From assembly GCA_945903265.1 (NCBI GenBank), contig CAMDNQ010000001.1, positions 186,001 to 250,000 of the forward strand: a stretch of 64,000 nt of DNA, given 5' to 3'. Position 1 is the first letter of the stretch, and each line of letters opens with the position of its first letter. The stretch comes from Candidatus Sulfopaludibacter sp. SbA3 (GTDB lineage Bacteria > Acidobacteriota > Vicinamibacteria > Vicinamibacterales > UBA2999). The notes beneath the pieces are model-generated. The model worked only from the letters and a program-made list of their open reading frames with translations, did no database searches and was not told where the DNA came from. This document shows, piece by piece, positions 1 through 7,657 of the stretch. The translations under genes and the position numbers were made by a program.

Positions 1-1896
1 CGCCGCGTCGGGAGCATTGGTGGGGAGGTCGGACGCAACCACCTGGACGACGTAGCGTCCATTCGGCACCGAGGTCGTATCCCAGACGAAGATCGCGTCG
101 CGCAGGCCGCGGCGCAGCACCTTCCAGTCGGTCTCGCCTTCCCGGCGGTACTGCACGTCGTAGACGAGATCGTCACGGTTGTCGTCTTCGGCGCGCCAGA
201 CGAAGGTCAGGAGCCCCTTCTGATACGCGCGCCGGCCGAGCGCGGGGCCTGCGTTGGTGTTTGCGGCGTTTGCCGTCTGGACGGCCGCCCGGCGGTCCGG
301 CGTCTCGCCCTCGAAGCCGGCAAGCTCCGGCTCGCCGGTCGGGAAGGGGCGCTGGAATACCGTTCCCGGCGGATGAATGGTGATGGTCGACACACGGGGC
401 CGTGAGTTCCGCGGGAGATAGGCCGCGATCACCGAATTGAGCACCGGCGCCTGATCGCGGGCGCCCGTCAGGACGGCTCGCCACTGCAGATACCGCGCGC
501 GCGGACTCACGATCGGGCTGCCGTTGGGATCTGGATAGGGCGCGCTCCAGTCGCTCCAGGTTTCATCGGCTGTCCGGGTATTGCCGGATCGCGTCGATAC
601 CTGCAGGGTCGTGCCCGCGGGAACCGCGCCCTGCCACTTGACCGCGCCCCACGTGGCCACAGACTGGGCATCCCGGATATCCGAGAGATACGTGCCCCGT
701 TGCGCGCGCTCGGCAGACAGCCGGAACACTTTTCCCGGATTCGAGGTCGCGAACAGCATCCGGCCGGCCCGGTCGGGCAGAAGCGCCGTCACCTGCTGCA
801 CCGACGCGCGGGTCACGAGCGTCGGCTGCATCGGATCGCCGGCCAGGCGATAAATCTTGCCTTCGTTGCCCGTCGCCACCAGGACGGCGTTCTCGCCGTC
901 GAACGCGATGTCGTAGGGCACATCTTCGCGAAGCTGCCATACGAGGTCGGAGACGCCGTCCGGCATGATGCGATAGAGCGCGCCGGTGCCGAGCCCCTGT
1001 GTGCCGCGAGGAGCGGGCGCCGGAGTCGCCGTGCCCGCAGACGCGTCCCCGGCAATCGTGATCGAGAGCACTTCCGTGGAGACGGAGGCGATCGGTTGGG
1101 GCGTTGCAGGTTCCGGTGCCGCGGCCGGTGAAGGCGACGCAGTCCCGCGTCCCGTGACCGCCGCCGCGTAGATGTTGCCGCGAGGGTCAACCCGGATCGC
1201 GTGGATTTCGTTGTAGGGCGAGTCGAGGAGGACGAACGGCTTGCCTGCGGCGTCGAGCTGGAAGACGCGCCCCGGCGATTCGGTGCCCGCGAGGAGCCGG
1301 CGGTCGCGGTCGAATGCCAGCGTCATCACGTGCGTCGCCCGGGTGTTGTAGAAAGGCGTCCCCGTCCCGTTCGGCGCGATCTTGTAGATCATGCCTTTGT
1401 CGCCCGTGCCCGCGAAGACGTTGCCGGCCGTGTCGACAACCAGGCTCCAGATGTACTTGTCCGGCGGATCGTAGAAGACCGCGCTCTTGCCGGCCGCGTC
1501 GATGCGGTAAATCTTTCCGTCGGGGGACGTGGCCGCGTAGATACCGCCGCCCGGCGCCAGCGCGATGGCGTGTACCTCGAGCTCATCGGCGTCGAAGAAG
1601 AGCGTGCTCGCGCCGGCGGGGTCCACGCGGTGGACCTGCCCTTCGTTGCCGCTTCCCACGAAGAGCGATCCATCCGGTGCCCCGATAAGGGTCCACAGAA
1701 ATGGGGCGCTCGATTCGTGAACCACGCTGCTCGCGGGGCCGAGCGTCAGCCGTCCATATGCATCGATGGACAGGTTCTCGACTTCGCCCTGGAGGAACTC
1801 GTTTTCATTTGAGACCTGCCAGAACGTCGGCAGGGAGGCATAGCCGGAGACGGCGGCAAGGCAGACGAAAACCGCCGCGGCAAGAGTTCTTCTCAT
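1..1896 (-). CDS. Exported beta-propeller protein, C-terminus cut by window edge
   Basis: Open frame from an ATG at 1896 running off the left edge, so at least 632 residues. The N-terminus has a short Arg pair followed by a hydrophobic stretch typical of a signal peptide. The body carries at least six blade-like repeats of the form G-x(2-4)-G-x-(V/I)-(Y/F/H)-(R/K/Q)-(I/V/L)-x-(A/P)-(A/N)-G, which is how WD40/SMP-30/NHL-like propellers look. Past about residue 330 there is a fibronectin-III-like sandwich region. A role in extracellular binding or scaffolding is inferred; no catalytic motif was seen. It starts 9 bases after the stop of the upstream S55 peptidase gene, so the two are probably co-transcribed. 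No enzyme function can be assigned. Confidence 0.8.
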   Translation of the reverse strand, partial: MRRTLAAAVFVCLAAVSGYASLPTFWQVSNENEFLQGEVENLSIDAYGRLTLGPASSVVHESSAPFLWTLIGAPDGSLFVGSGNEGQVHRVDPAGASTLFFDADELEVHAIALAPGGGIYAATSPDGKIYRIDAAGKSAVFYDPPDKYIWSLVVDTAGNVFAGTGDKGMIYKIAPNGTGTPFYNTRATHVMTLAFDRDRRLLAGTESPGRVFQLDAAGKPFVLLDSPYNEIHAIRVDPRGNIYAAAVTGRGTASPSPAAAPEPATPQPIASVSTEVLSITIAGDASAGTATPAPAPRGTQGLGTGALYRIMPDGVSDLVWQLREDVPYDIAFDGENAVLVATGNEGKIYRLAGDPMQPTLVTRASVQQVTALLPDRAGRMLFATSNPGKVFRLSAERAQRGTYLSDIRDAQSVATWGAVKWQGAVPAGTTLQVSTRSGNTRTADETWSDWSAPYPDPNGSPIVSPRARYLQWRAVLTGARDQAPVLNSVIAAYLPRNSRPRVSTITIHPPGTVFQRPFPTGEPELAGFEGETPDRRAAVQTANAANTNAGPALGRRAYQKGLLTFVWRAEDDNRDDLVYDVQYRREGETDWKVLRRGLRDAIFVWDTTSVPNGRYVVQVVASDLPTNAPDAA

Positions 1897-1905
1897 AAGC
1901 AGAAA

Positions 1906-3768
1906 TTATTCGTCGATCCGCAGCGTGAGCGTGCGCGTGCCGTTGATTGCGTGCTCGGTGGTGACTTCCCACTCTCCGAGCACGGCGTTCTGGAGCGCGC
2001 GGAAACTGCCGCCGTTGCGATCGGATTCGAGGACGCCCATCACCGAAGGCGGTAGCGCGGACAGCGACTCACCCTTGACGACGGCACCCTGGTCGCGGCC
2101 GAGGAGCCTGACATAGAGCCGGTTGTTCTTGCGCGCGTTGTTCAGCAGGCGAATCATCTGCTGGAGATCACGCGTCTGCAGCGGCTGCACCTGCAGCTCG
2201 CGGGACTCCCACTGCGAGAGGCGGGTGCCGTCCGACACCATCACCGAGACGCTGCCCGCCGCATTCGGCGGCACGTCGACCGGAATCGTGCGGGTGATCT
2301 CCTCGCCGCGGTAGGTTCGAAGCAGGATCTTCAAATCGACCCGGCTGCCGGCTTTCACGCGCGTTCCGTCAATCCAGACGCGCTCGATGGTCGCGGTGCG
2401 GGCTTCTTCGCTGGCGTCGATGTTCAGCTCCAGCCGCTCGAGCTCGACTTCCTCGAAGGCGTTCCGCAGCAGCAGGTTGATGGGCGCCACGACATACGTG
2501 GCCGCGCCGGTGGAGGGCTGATCGCCCGTGAACAGATCCTCGAATGCGACCGCGGCGTGGCCCTTCACCGACGCCGATCCGCGGACGATATAGCTGGCGG
2601 CGCCGTTCTGCCGCTCGTACGACGCCAGGGTGTTGGCGATCGACACGTACGCCAGGAGCGGCGTGAACAGCTGGTCGTTCACCATCGCCATGTCGAAAGT
2701 CTTCTTGGTCCCGCGGTCCGAAGTCAGGTTGATGCGGAGCGGAATCATCGCCGGGCCGGCGCCAAGCGTTCCGGCGATCGTCGTCGCGCGATCCTGCTGC
2801 ACCGTCCCGATGACTTCGCCCGTGCTCGCCAGCTTCATGGAATTGTTGAGGCTGGGGAGCAGCGTGACCACATACGCCCGCGTCATCGGGAACTGTGTCG
2901 GCCCGAGGCCGTAGAACGGGTGCCCGAACGCGTAGACGCGGTTGCCCTCGACTTCCGTCACCGTACCGGTGGCGCCGAGCGACATGTCGCCGCTCATGAG
3001 GCCCACGCCCACTGGGTCGCCGGGGCGGAGCGGCACGGAAGCCCGCGTGGCGCCGTTGGCCGACTGCGCAGCGTTTTCCGCAAAGCCGGCCCCCGAGCCG
3101 GTCATCATCGGCATGAAGCCCTGGTCGCGGAATGCGGCGGCAAGCGGATCGATCACGCTCGCCTCGAACCCGCCGAACGTCATAGGCGTGGCGATCGGCC
3201 GGAGCATCGTGCCGAGGCCCGCATTCATGCCGGGGGCGCCCAGGACCTGCACGTCTGACGGACTGTCGGCGAACGGCCGCGTCCAGCTGAATGCCTGTCG
3301 AAGCGACGCCCGCAGGCTGTCAGGCGTAATCGGCATCTGAAGTTCCGCGCGCGCCGCCGCGGGGCGCGGCGAGGCGAACGTGGCCGCTTCGATCATTTCG
3401 CCGATCGGCGTGATGCCGGCGATCGGTTCCTTCGAGAATTGTCCGAGCGAGTAGGAGACAGCGCCAACCAGTCGGCCGTCGATGTAGACCGGGCTGCCGC
3501 TCATGCCGGCGATGACGCCTGTGTGTGCCAGCGGCCCGCCCTCGAGGCGCGCGATGATCAGGTTGCGGCGCGGCCCGATGACGTTGCGCAGCACGCCGAG
3601 GATGTGGACCTGGAACTCGTCCAGGCGGTCGCCTTCGAACACCGTCCGGCCGACGCCGACCATGCCCGCCTTCAGATCGTCCACGGGGAAGGTGCGATTC
3701 TGGGCAGGCGTGCCCGCCACGGCCAGAAACAGCAGGGCCAGCGCGCAGGCGAAGATCCTTGTAACCAT
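1906..3768 (-). CDS. SpoIVB-type (S55) serine peptidase domain protein
   Basis: A 620-residue exported protein. The start is placed at the ATG at 3768, because a signal peptide (Arg-Ile-Phe, then a hydrophobic run ending in an Ala-Gln cut site) begins exactly there; a longer frame to 3852 adds only unconserved residues. Residues about 25-130 match the SpoIVB S55 domain: a Gly-Met-Ser-Gly-Ser-Pro-Val-Tyr motif at 88-95 (nucleophile Ser) and a His-Thr-Gly at 82-84. The remaining 450 residues are a large C-terminal region I do not recognise. In Bacillus the family cleaves a sporulation regulator, but such proteins are common in non-sporulators, so sporulation should not be inferred. It is followed 9 bases later by the propeller gene. 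A promoter with 17-base spacing lies just upstream. Confidence 0.82.
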   Translation of the reverse strand: MVTRIFACALALLFLAVAGTPAQNRTFPVDDLKAGMVGVGRTVFEGDRLDEFQVHILGVLRNVIGPRRNLIIARLEGGPLAHTGVIAGMSGSPVYIDGRLVGAVSYSLGQFSKEPIAGITPIGEMIEAATFASPRPAAARAELQMPITPDSLRASLRQAFSWTRPFADSPSDVQVLGAPGMNAGLGTMLRPIATPMTFGGFEASVIDPLAAAFRDQGFMPMMTGSGAGFAENAAQSANGATRASVPLRPGDPVGVGLMSGDMSLGATGTVTEVEGNRVYAFGHPFYGLGPTQFPMTRAYVVTLLPSLNNSMKLASTGEVIGTVQQDRATTIAGTLGAGPAMIPLRINLTSDRGTKKTFDMAMVNDQLFTPLLAYVSIANTLASYERQNGAASYIVRGSASVKGHAAVAFEDLFTGDQPSTGAATYVVAPINLLLRNAFEEVELERLELNIDASEEARTATIERVWIDGTRVKAGSRVDLKILLRTYRGEEITRTIPVDVPPNAAGSVSVMVSDGTRLSQWESRELQVQPLQTRDLQQMIRLLNNARKNNRLYVRLLGRDQGAVVKGESLSALPPSVMGVLESDRNGGSFRALQNAVLGEWEVTTEHAINGTRTLTLRIDE

Positions 3769-3788
3769 AAGGCGGTGACTCAACGTTG

Positions 3789-3817
3789 AAGATACGGGTA
3801 ACGCGCTGATTCCGCAA
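3789..3817 (-). promoter_or_regulatory. Candidate sigma70-like promoter of S55 peptidase gene
   Basis: Read on the minus strand: TTGCGG at 3817-3812, a 17-base spacer, and TATCTT at 3794-3789. Transcription would start near 3782, about 13 bases before the ATG at 3768. The hexamers are only moderately close to consensus. Confidence 0.4.
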
Positions 3818-3851
3818 GGGGTTGCTGCGCGGACGCGGAGCTGTCGGATCA

Positions 3852-3878
3852 CGCGTGCCGGCGGTCCGGCGGCACGCG
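3852..3878. repeat. GC-rich hairpin between divergent functions
   Basis: CGCGTGCCG at 3852-3860 pairs with CGGCACGCG at 3870-3878 around a 9-base loop. It lies between the 3' end of the MEDS gene and the promoter of the S55 gene. There is no T-run on either strand, so it is not a standard intrinsic terminator. It may be an extragenic palindrome or an mRNA 3'-end stabiliser. Confidence 0.5.
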
Positions 3879-3900
3879 AATGCGGCGTGATTTGGCGGTA

Positions 3901-4470
3901 TTAGTTGAAGAGCGGCGCCGTGGTGCCTTCGACCAGATGCGAATGCTGACCCTTGATGTCCTCGATCGCGGCGCCCTTGTAGAAGTTGCCCATCGAGTAT
4001 CCACAGAGCAACCTGAAGTCGTGGCTGTTTGCCAGCTGGTTCCACAACATCTCGAGCTTGATGGCGGCGGCCTCGAGGCCGTCCTTCCACAGCACGTTCA
4101 CCATCTCGCCGTACGCGCGGATGGTGCAGTCCGGCTGACTCTTGCACGCCTGGTCGAGCACCCGGCCGACCACGTGGGTGAATGTCTGTGAGTGCGGCAT
4201 TCCGTCAACCATGAAGGCGTCGAGCGTTTCACGGGCGTCGAGCACGATGAACTGTCCGAGACGCTTCAGGCGGTCGATGTCCAGGGCGTGCGTCTGAAGG
4301 GCCGCTTCGATGTGAACGCGGTGTTCCGGGGTCGCGATGACCACACCGGCATCACCCTTCACCATCCCTTCGGCAAGAAACGCCGCGACCATCGTGGTCA
4401 GCGATTGGGGATCGTTGTAGAACTGGACGGCATGAAAGTGACCAGCGTGGGGGGCATCAGGCTGTGACAT
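3901..4470 (-). CDS. MEDS domain sensor protein
   Basis: A 189-residue soluble protein consisting almost wholly of one MEDS (methanogen/methylotroph, DcmR sensory) domain. It has the typical opening with His-Ala-Val-Gln-Phe-Tyr near residue 15, a region on managing and moving a bound small molecule (Val-Val-Ile-Ala-Thr-Pro-Glu-His), and a conserved late segment with Arg-Ala-Tyr-Gly-Glu-Met-Val. The ATG at 4470 is chosen because GGAGA sits 9 bases upstream; the earlier ATGs at 4506 and 4479 have no usable ribosome site. The family is thought to sense hydrocarbon-like or other small ligands and usually feeds a histidine kinase or an HTH domain; here no output domain is attached. It is divergent from the trp leader. 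Confidence 0.83.
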   Translation of the reverse strand: MSQPDAPHAGHFHAVQFYNDPQSLTTMVAAFLAEGMVKGDAGVVIATPEHRVHIEAALQTHALDIDRLKRLGQFIVLDARETLDAFMVDGMPHSQTFTHVVGRVLDQACKSQPDCTIRAYGEMVNVLWKDGLEAAAIKLEMLWNQLANSHDFRLLCGYSMGNFYKGAAIEDIKGQHSHLVEGTTAPLFN

Positions 4471-4511
4471 TGGGTTCATTCTCCGTGGTTGCCACACGGT
4501 ATGCAAGGCTA

Positions 4512-4549
4512 CTGCCGAGCCTCGACGCTAATAAAATCAACCTCGGCAG
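4512..4549. promoter_or_regulatory. Inverted repeat upstream of trp promoter
   Basis: CTGCCGAG at 4512-4519 and CTCGGCAG at 4542-4549 form a perfect 8-base inverted repeat with a 22-base AT-rich spacer, ending 5 bases before the -35 box of the trp promoter. Such a layout could be a regulator site for the trp operon or for the divergent MEDS gene. No matching regulator is known. Confidence 0.35.
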
Positions 4550-4554
4550 GCCGG

Positions 4555-4584
4555 TTGACACTCTCAAAAGCTCTACGTTAGAGT
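4555..4584 (+). promoter_or_regulatory. Promoter of trp leader and aro-trp-tyr operon
   Basis: A perfect TTGACA at 4555-4560 is followed by an 18-base spacer and TAGAGT at 4579-4584. A 13-base palindrome, CTCTA-N3-TAGAG at 4571-4583, overlaps the -10 box and could be an operator. The expected start near 4591 leaves only about 8-14 bases before the leader-peptide start codon, so the leader is nearly leaderless. Confidence 0.65.
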
Positions 4585-4604
4585 GCTGATTCCGTTTGAT
4601 GTCC

Positions 4605-4697
4605 ATGTCGCGCCGCTTTAGCTCCTTCGTGTCGCCGAACTACGCCAGCTACTGGTGGTGGTATCGGACTGCGACTGAGGGGGCGGCCGGCGTCTAA
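4605..4697 (+). CDS. trpL: trp operon leader peptide
   Basis: A 30-codon reading frame (an in-frame ATG at 4599 would add two residues) holding three consecutive TGG Trp codons at 4653-4661. Aromatic codons flank them: Phe at 4617 and 4626, Tyr at 4641, 4650 and 4662. The TAA stop (4695-4697) sits in the loop of a small hairpin, GCGTC-TAA-GACGC. It lies between the promoter and a terminator and is followed by aro/trp genes, exactly as in classical trp attenuation: ribosomes stall on the Trp codons when charged tRNA-Trp is scarce, leaving the downstream antiterminator strand free. No Shine-Dalgarno is visible. The peptide itself is unlikely to have another function. Confidence 0.9.
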   Translation: MSRRFSSFVSPNYASYWWWYRTATEGAAGV

Positions 4698-4738
4698 GAC
4701 GCGAACACAGATTTAGTTCAGACCCAACGCCCCTTCAG
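4675..4738 (+). promoter_or_regulatory. trp attenuator: antiterminator pairing
   Basis: CTGAGGGGGCG at 4675-4685 can pair with CGCCCCTTCAG at 4728-4738 over 11 positions (ten Watson-Crick, one G-U). The second strand is also the left arm of the terminator, so the two structures exclude each other. The first strand starts 13 bases after the last Trp codon: a ribosome stalled on the Trp run would leave it free, whereas one that reaches the stop codon at 4695 would cover it. The geometry fits transcription attenuation. Confidence 0.85.
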
Positions 4739-4768
4739 CCACCAGGTTGAAGGGGCGTTTTTGTTTTT
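4726..4768 (+). terminator. Intrinsic terminator of trp leader (attenuator)
   Basis: A perfect 12-base stem (AACGCCCCTTCA at 4726-4737 with its complement at 4748-4759) and a 10-base loop, followed by a T-tract with one G to 4768. The right arm holds AAGGGG (4750-4755), the only ribosome-site-like sequence before aroD (ATG 4772), so folding would also hide the aroD ribosome site. Confidence 0.92.
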
Positions 4769-4771
4769 GTG

Positions 4772-5644
4772 ATGAATAGCGCGCTGCTCTGCGAAACCGT
4801 GACCGGCAAGACGATGGGCGAGCTGATTGCCGCCCGCGATGCGGCGACGTCCGCCGACATGGTCGAACTGCGGCTGGACGGAGTGGCCCGGTGCGACGTG
4901 GCGCGGGCGCTCGAGGGGCGGAGCCGCCCCGTCATCGTCACCTGCCGGCCGATCTGGGAAGGCGGGCAGTTCGACGGCGCCGAAGAAGATCGCCGGGAAC
5001 TGCTGGGACAAGCCCTGAGTGGCGGCGCGGAATACGTCGATGTCGAGTGGCGGGCGCTGTCGGGGGGCGGCGGACGAGGGCTGCTGGATCGGGTACTCGA
5101 CGCGGACCGGAAGCGGACGATTGTGTCGTCGCACGACTTCGAGGGGTTGCCCGCGGATCTCGGGGCCCGCGCGGCGGCCATGCGCGCCACTGGTGCCGCG
5201 GTGATCAAAGTGGCTGTCGCGGCTCATCGCCTGTGCGACACGCTCGGATTGATGGAGATTGCGAACGGCCGCGGCGATGCGGTGGTGATCGGAATGGGCG
5301 ACGCGGGCGTGCCGACGCGGCTCCTGGCGTCGCGCTTCGGATCGCGGTGGACGTACGGCGGTCCCGCGGTAGCGCCAGGGCAGATGCCGGTGAGCAGGAT
5401 GGTGGGCGACTTCCGGTTTCGGGATGTAGGCCCGCGCACGGCGCTCTACGGCATTGTCAGCGGCAGCGGGTCGTCGTCACGGATGCCGGCGGCGCTGAAT
5501 GCGGCGTTCGCGGCGGCGGGCATGGACGCCGTCTGCGTGCCGCTCGCCGGAGCTGATGACGCCGACGTGCGGGCGTTCAGTGACGCGCTGGGCTTTGCCG
5601 GCGTAGTGAACTTAAAGGATGTCGATGCGCATCACCACGTTTGA
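4772..5644 (+). CDS. aroD: Type I 3-dehydroquinate dehydratase with truncated AroE-like tail
   Basis: A 290-residue protein. The first 210 residues are a type I dehydroquinase (shikimate pathway, dehydroquinate to dehydroshikimate): Glu-Leu-Arg-Leu-Asp near 33, catalytic His in Ser-Ser-His-Asp-Phe near 121, Schiff-base Lys in Val-Ile-Lys-Val near 146, and the Ala-Pro-Gly-Gln loop near 202. From about residue 215 the sequence follows the substrate-binding half of shikimate dehydrogenase (Leu-Tyr-Gly-Ile-Val, then Leu-Asn-Ala-Ala-Phe-Ala-Ala-Ala-Gly). It stops where the catalytic Lys motif would come, and the His-Ser-x-Ser-Pro motif is degenerate. It looks like the remnant of an AroDE fusion. 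A GTG at 4769 is an alternative start. It overlaps trpE by 20 bases. Confidence 0.93.
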   Translation: MNSALLCETVTGKTMGELIAARDAATSADMVELRLDGVARCDVARALEGRSRPVIVTCRPIWEGGQFDGAEEDRRELLGQALSGGAEYVDVEWRALSGGGGRGLLDRVLDADRKRTIVSSHDFEGLPADLGARAAAMRATGAAVIKVAVAAHRLCDTLGLMEIANGRGDAVVIGMGDAGVPTRLLASRFGSRWTYGGPAVAPGQMPVSRMVGDFRFRDVGPRTALYGIVSGSGSSSRMPAALNAAFAAAGMDAVCVPLAGADDADVRAFSDALGFAGVVNLKDVDAHHHV

Positions 5645-7091
5645 GGAGTTTCGTGACCTGGCGCAGCGGGGCACCTTCGTGCCCGTCTACAAGGAGATCG
5701 TCGCGGATCTCCTGACGCCGGTGTCCGCCTTCCTCAAGGTTGCCGAGCATGCGCACTACTCGTTCCTGCTCGAATCGGTCGAAGGCGGCGAGCATGTGGG
5801 CCGCTACTCGTTTCTTGGCAAGGACCCGTTCCTGATCGTCCGGTCGCGCGGCGGGAAGACGATTGTCGATCGGTCGGGAGAGACGACGGCGTCTGACCGG
5901 CCGTTCATCGACGTCGTGCGCGAGCTGATGGCCGGATTCCATGCCCCGTACGTGCCGGGACTGCCGCGCTTCACGGGCGGAGCGGTCGGGTATCTCGGAT
6001 ACGACGCGGCTGCCTGGTTCGAGCCGGTGACGCTGCAGGCGGGCGCTGACGTCGAAGATGAAGCCGGTTTGATGCTGTTCGACACGGTCCTGGCGTTCGA
6101 CCACGTGCGGCACCGGATCCTGATCATCGCGAACGCGCGTATCACCGGCGACGACGACCTCGAATCGCTCTACCAGTTTGCCCTCGCGAAGATCGGCTTC
6201 GTGGAGCGGGAACTCGATCGGACGCTGTCCAAACCCACCCGGCCGCCGTCCCGGCCTGTGGAGATGACATCGAACGTTCCGCGCGAGCGGTTCGAGGAAA
6301 TGGTGCGAACGGCGAAGGAACATATTGCCGCCGGCGACATCTATCAGGTCGTCCTCTCGCAGCGGTTCGAGACGGCGTTCGAGGCCGATGCGTTCACCGC
6401 GTATCGCGCGCTGCGCCACGTCAATCCGTCGCCGTACATGTACTTCCTCCGCCTCGGGGAGCGGGCGATCGTCGGATCGTCGCCGGAGATGCTCGTGCGG
6501 GTGGAAGGGAAGCGGATCGAGACGCACCCGATTGCGGGGACGAGGCCGCGTGGTGCCGATGAGGCCGAAGACGTGCGGCTTGGCGAGGAACTGAAGGCCA
6601 GCGAGAAGGAGCGGGCCGAGCACGTGATGCTCGTCGATCTGGGCCGCAACGATCTCGGCCGCGTGTCGACCTACGGCAGCGTCAAGGTGCCGACGTACAT
6701 GGCGCTCGAGCGGTATTCCCACGTCATGCACCTGGTTTCGATTGTCGAAGGGGAGTTGTCCGACCGTCAGGATCGGCTCGACGCGCTCGTGGCCTGTTTC
6801 CCGGCGGGGACGGTCTCGGGGGCGCCCAAGGTGCGCGCGATGGAGATCATCGCGGAGCTCGAGAACCGGCGCCGCGGGGTGTATGCGGGAGCGGTCGGGT
6901 ATCTTGACTTCGCCGGCAACCTCGATTTCTGCATCACGATTCGCACGGTGATCATCGAAGGGGGCCGTGCCTACGTGCAGGCGGGTGCGGGCATCGTGGC
7001 GGATTCGGATCCGGCGGCGGAATATCAGGAGACGCGCGACAAGGCGAGAGCGGTGATCAAGGCCCTGGAGCTGGCACAGGAGGGGCTCTGA
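5625..7091 (+). CDS. trpE: Anthranilate synthase component I
   Basis: A 488-residue chorismate-binding subunit that, with TrpG, turns chorismate and glutamine into anthranilate. The N-terminal Leu-Leu-Glu-Ser motif (residues 48-51) is the tryptophan feedback site of the family. Catalytic-domain signatures are present: Pro-Ile-Ala-Gly-Thr-Arg-Pro-Arg-Gly, Glu-His-x-Met-Leu-Val-Asp-Leu-Gly-Arg-Asn-Asp, Gly-Thr-Val-Ser-Gly-Ala-Pro-Lys and Cys-Ile-Thr-Ile-Arg-Thr. The ATG at 5625 is preferred over 5619 because AAAGGA (5614-5619) is correctly spaced from it. The start lies inside aroD, and the stop overlaps the trpG ATG by one base. Confidence 0.97.
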   Translation: MRITTFEEFRDLAQRGTFVPVYKEIVADLLTPVSAFLKVAEHAHYSFLLESVEGGEHVGRYSFLGKDPFLIVRSRGGKTIVDRSGETTASDRPFIDVVRELMAGFHAPYVPGLPRFTGGAVGYLGYDAAAWFEPVTLQAGADVEDEAGLMLFDTVLAFDHVRHRILIIANARITGDDDLESLYQFALAKIGFVERELDRTLSKPTRPPSRPVEMTSNVPRERFEEMVRTAKEHIAAGDIYQVVLSQRFETAFEADAFTAYRALRHVNPSPYMYFLRLGERAIVGSSPEMLVRVEGKRIETHPIAGTRPRGADEAEDVRLGEELKASEKERAEHVMLVDLGRNDLGRVSTYGSVKVPTYMALERYSHVMHLVSIVEGELSDRQDRLDALVACFPAGTVSGAPKVRAMEIIAELENRRRGVYAGAVGYLDFAGNLDFCITIRTVIIEGGRAYVQAGAGIVADSDPAAEYQETRDKARAVIKALELAQEGL

Positions 7092-7657
7092 TGCTGCTCG
7101 TCATCGATAACTACGATTCGTTCACCTACAACCTCGTGCAGTATTTCGGCGAGCTCGGGGCGGACATCCGCGTGCATCGCAACAACGAGATCACGATCGA
7201 CGAGATCGAGGCGATGAAACCCGAGCGGATCGTCATTTCGCCGGGACCCGGACGGCCCGAGGACGCGGGCATCACCATCGACGTCATTCGACGGTTCGGT
7301 CCAACGCACCCGCTCCTCGGCGTGTGTCTGGGTCATCAGGCGATCGGCATGGTGTACGGCGGGACCGTCTGCCGTGCGAGCGCGCCGATACACGGCAAGA
7401 CGTCGCAGATTGTCCACGACGGGAAGGGCGTCTTCCGCGGTCTGAGCGATCCGTTCGAGGCGGGTCGCTATCACTCGCTCGTCATCTCGAATACCGATGT
7501 GCCCGCCGCCCTCGAAGTCACGGCACGTACGCAGGAAGACGGGATCATCATGGGGGTTCGGCACCGCACGCATCCCGTTCACGGCGTGCAGTTCCATCCG
7601 GAGTCGGTGCTGACCGGCGAAGGAAAACAGATTCTCGAGAACTTCCTGAAACTCTGA
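7091..7657 (+). CDS. trpG: Anthranilate synthase glutamine amidotransferase component
   Basis: A 188-residue class I glutamine amidotransferase supplying ammonia to TrpE. The catalytic triad is visible: Cys79 in Gly-Val-Cys-Leu-Gly-His-Gln, and His169/Glu171 in Phe-His-Pro-Glu-Ser. The N-terminus has the TrpG/PabA signature Asp-Asn-Tyr-Asp-Ser-Phe-Thr-Tyr-Asn. It could also serve a p-aminobenzoate synthase, as no separate pabA is present in the window. A strong AGGAGG precedes the ATG, and it overlaps trpE and trpD by one base each. Confidence 0.96.
   Translation: MLLVIDNYDSFTYNLVQYFGELGADIRVHRNNEITIDEIEAMKPERIVISPGPGRPEDAGITIDVIRRFGPTHPLLGVCLGHQAIGMVYGGTVCRASAPIHGKTSQIVHDGKGVFRGLSDPFEAGRYHSLVISNTDVPAALEVTARTQEDGIIMGVRHRTHPVHGVQFHPESVLTGEGKQILENFLKL

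Noticed and set aside
1906-3768. Evidence of sporulation from the SpoIVB-type domain
   Set aside because: The S55 domain occurs widely in non-sporulators; no other sporulation gene is in the window.
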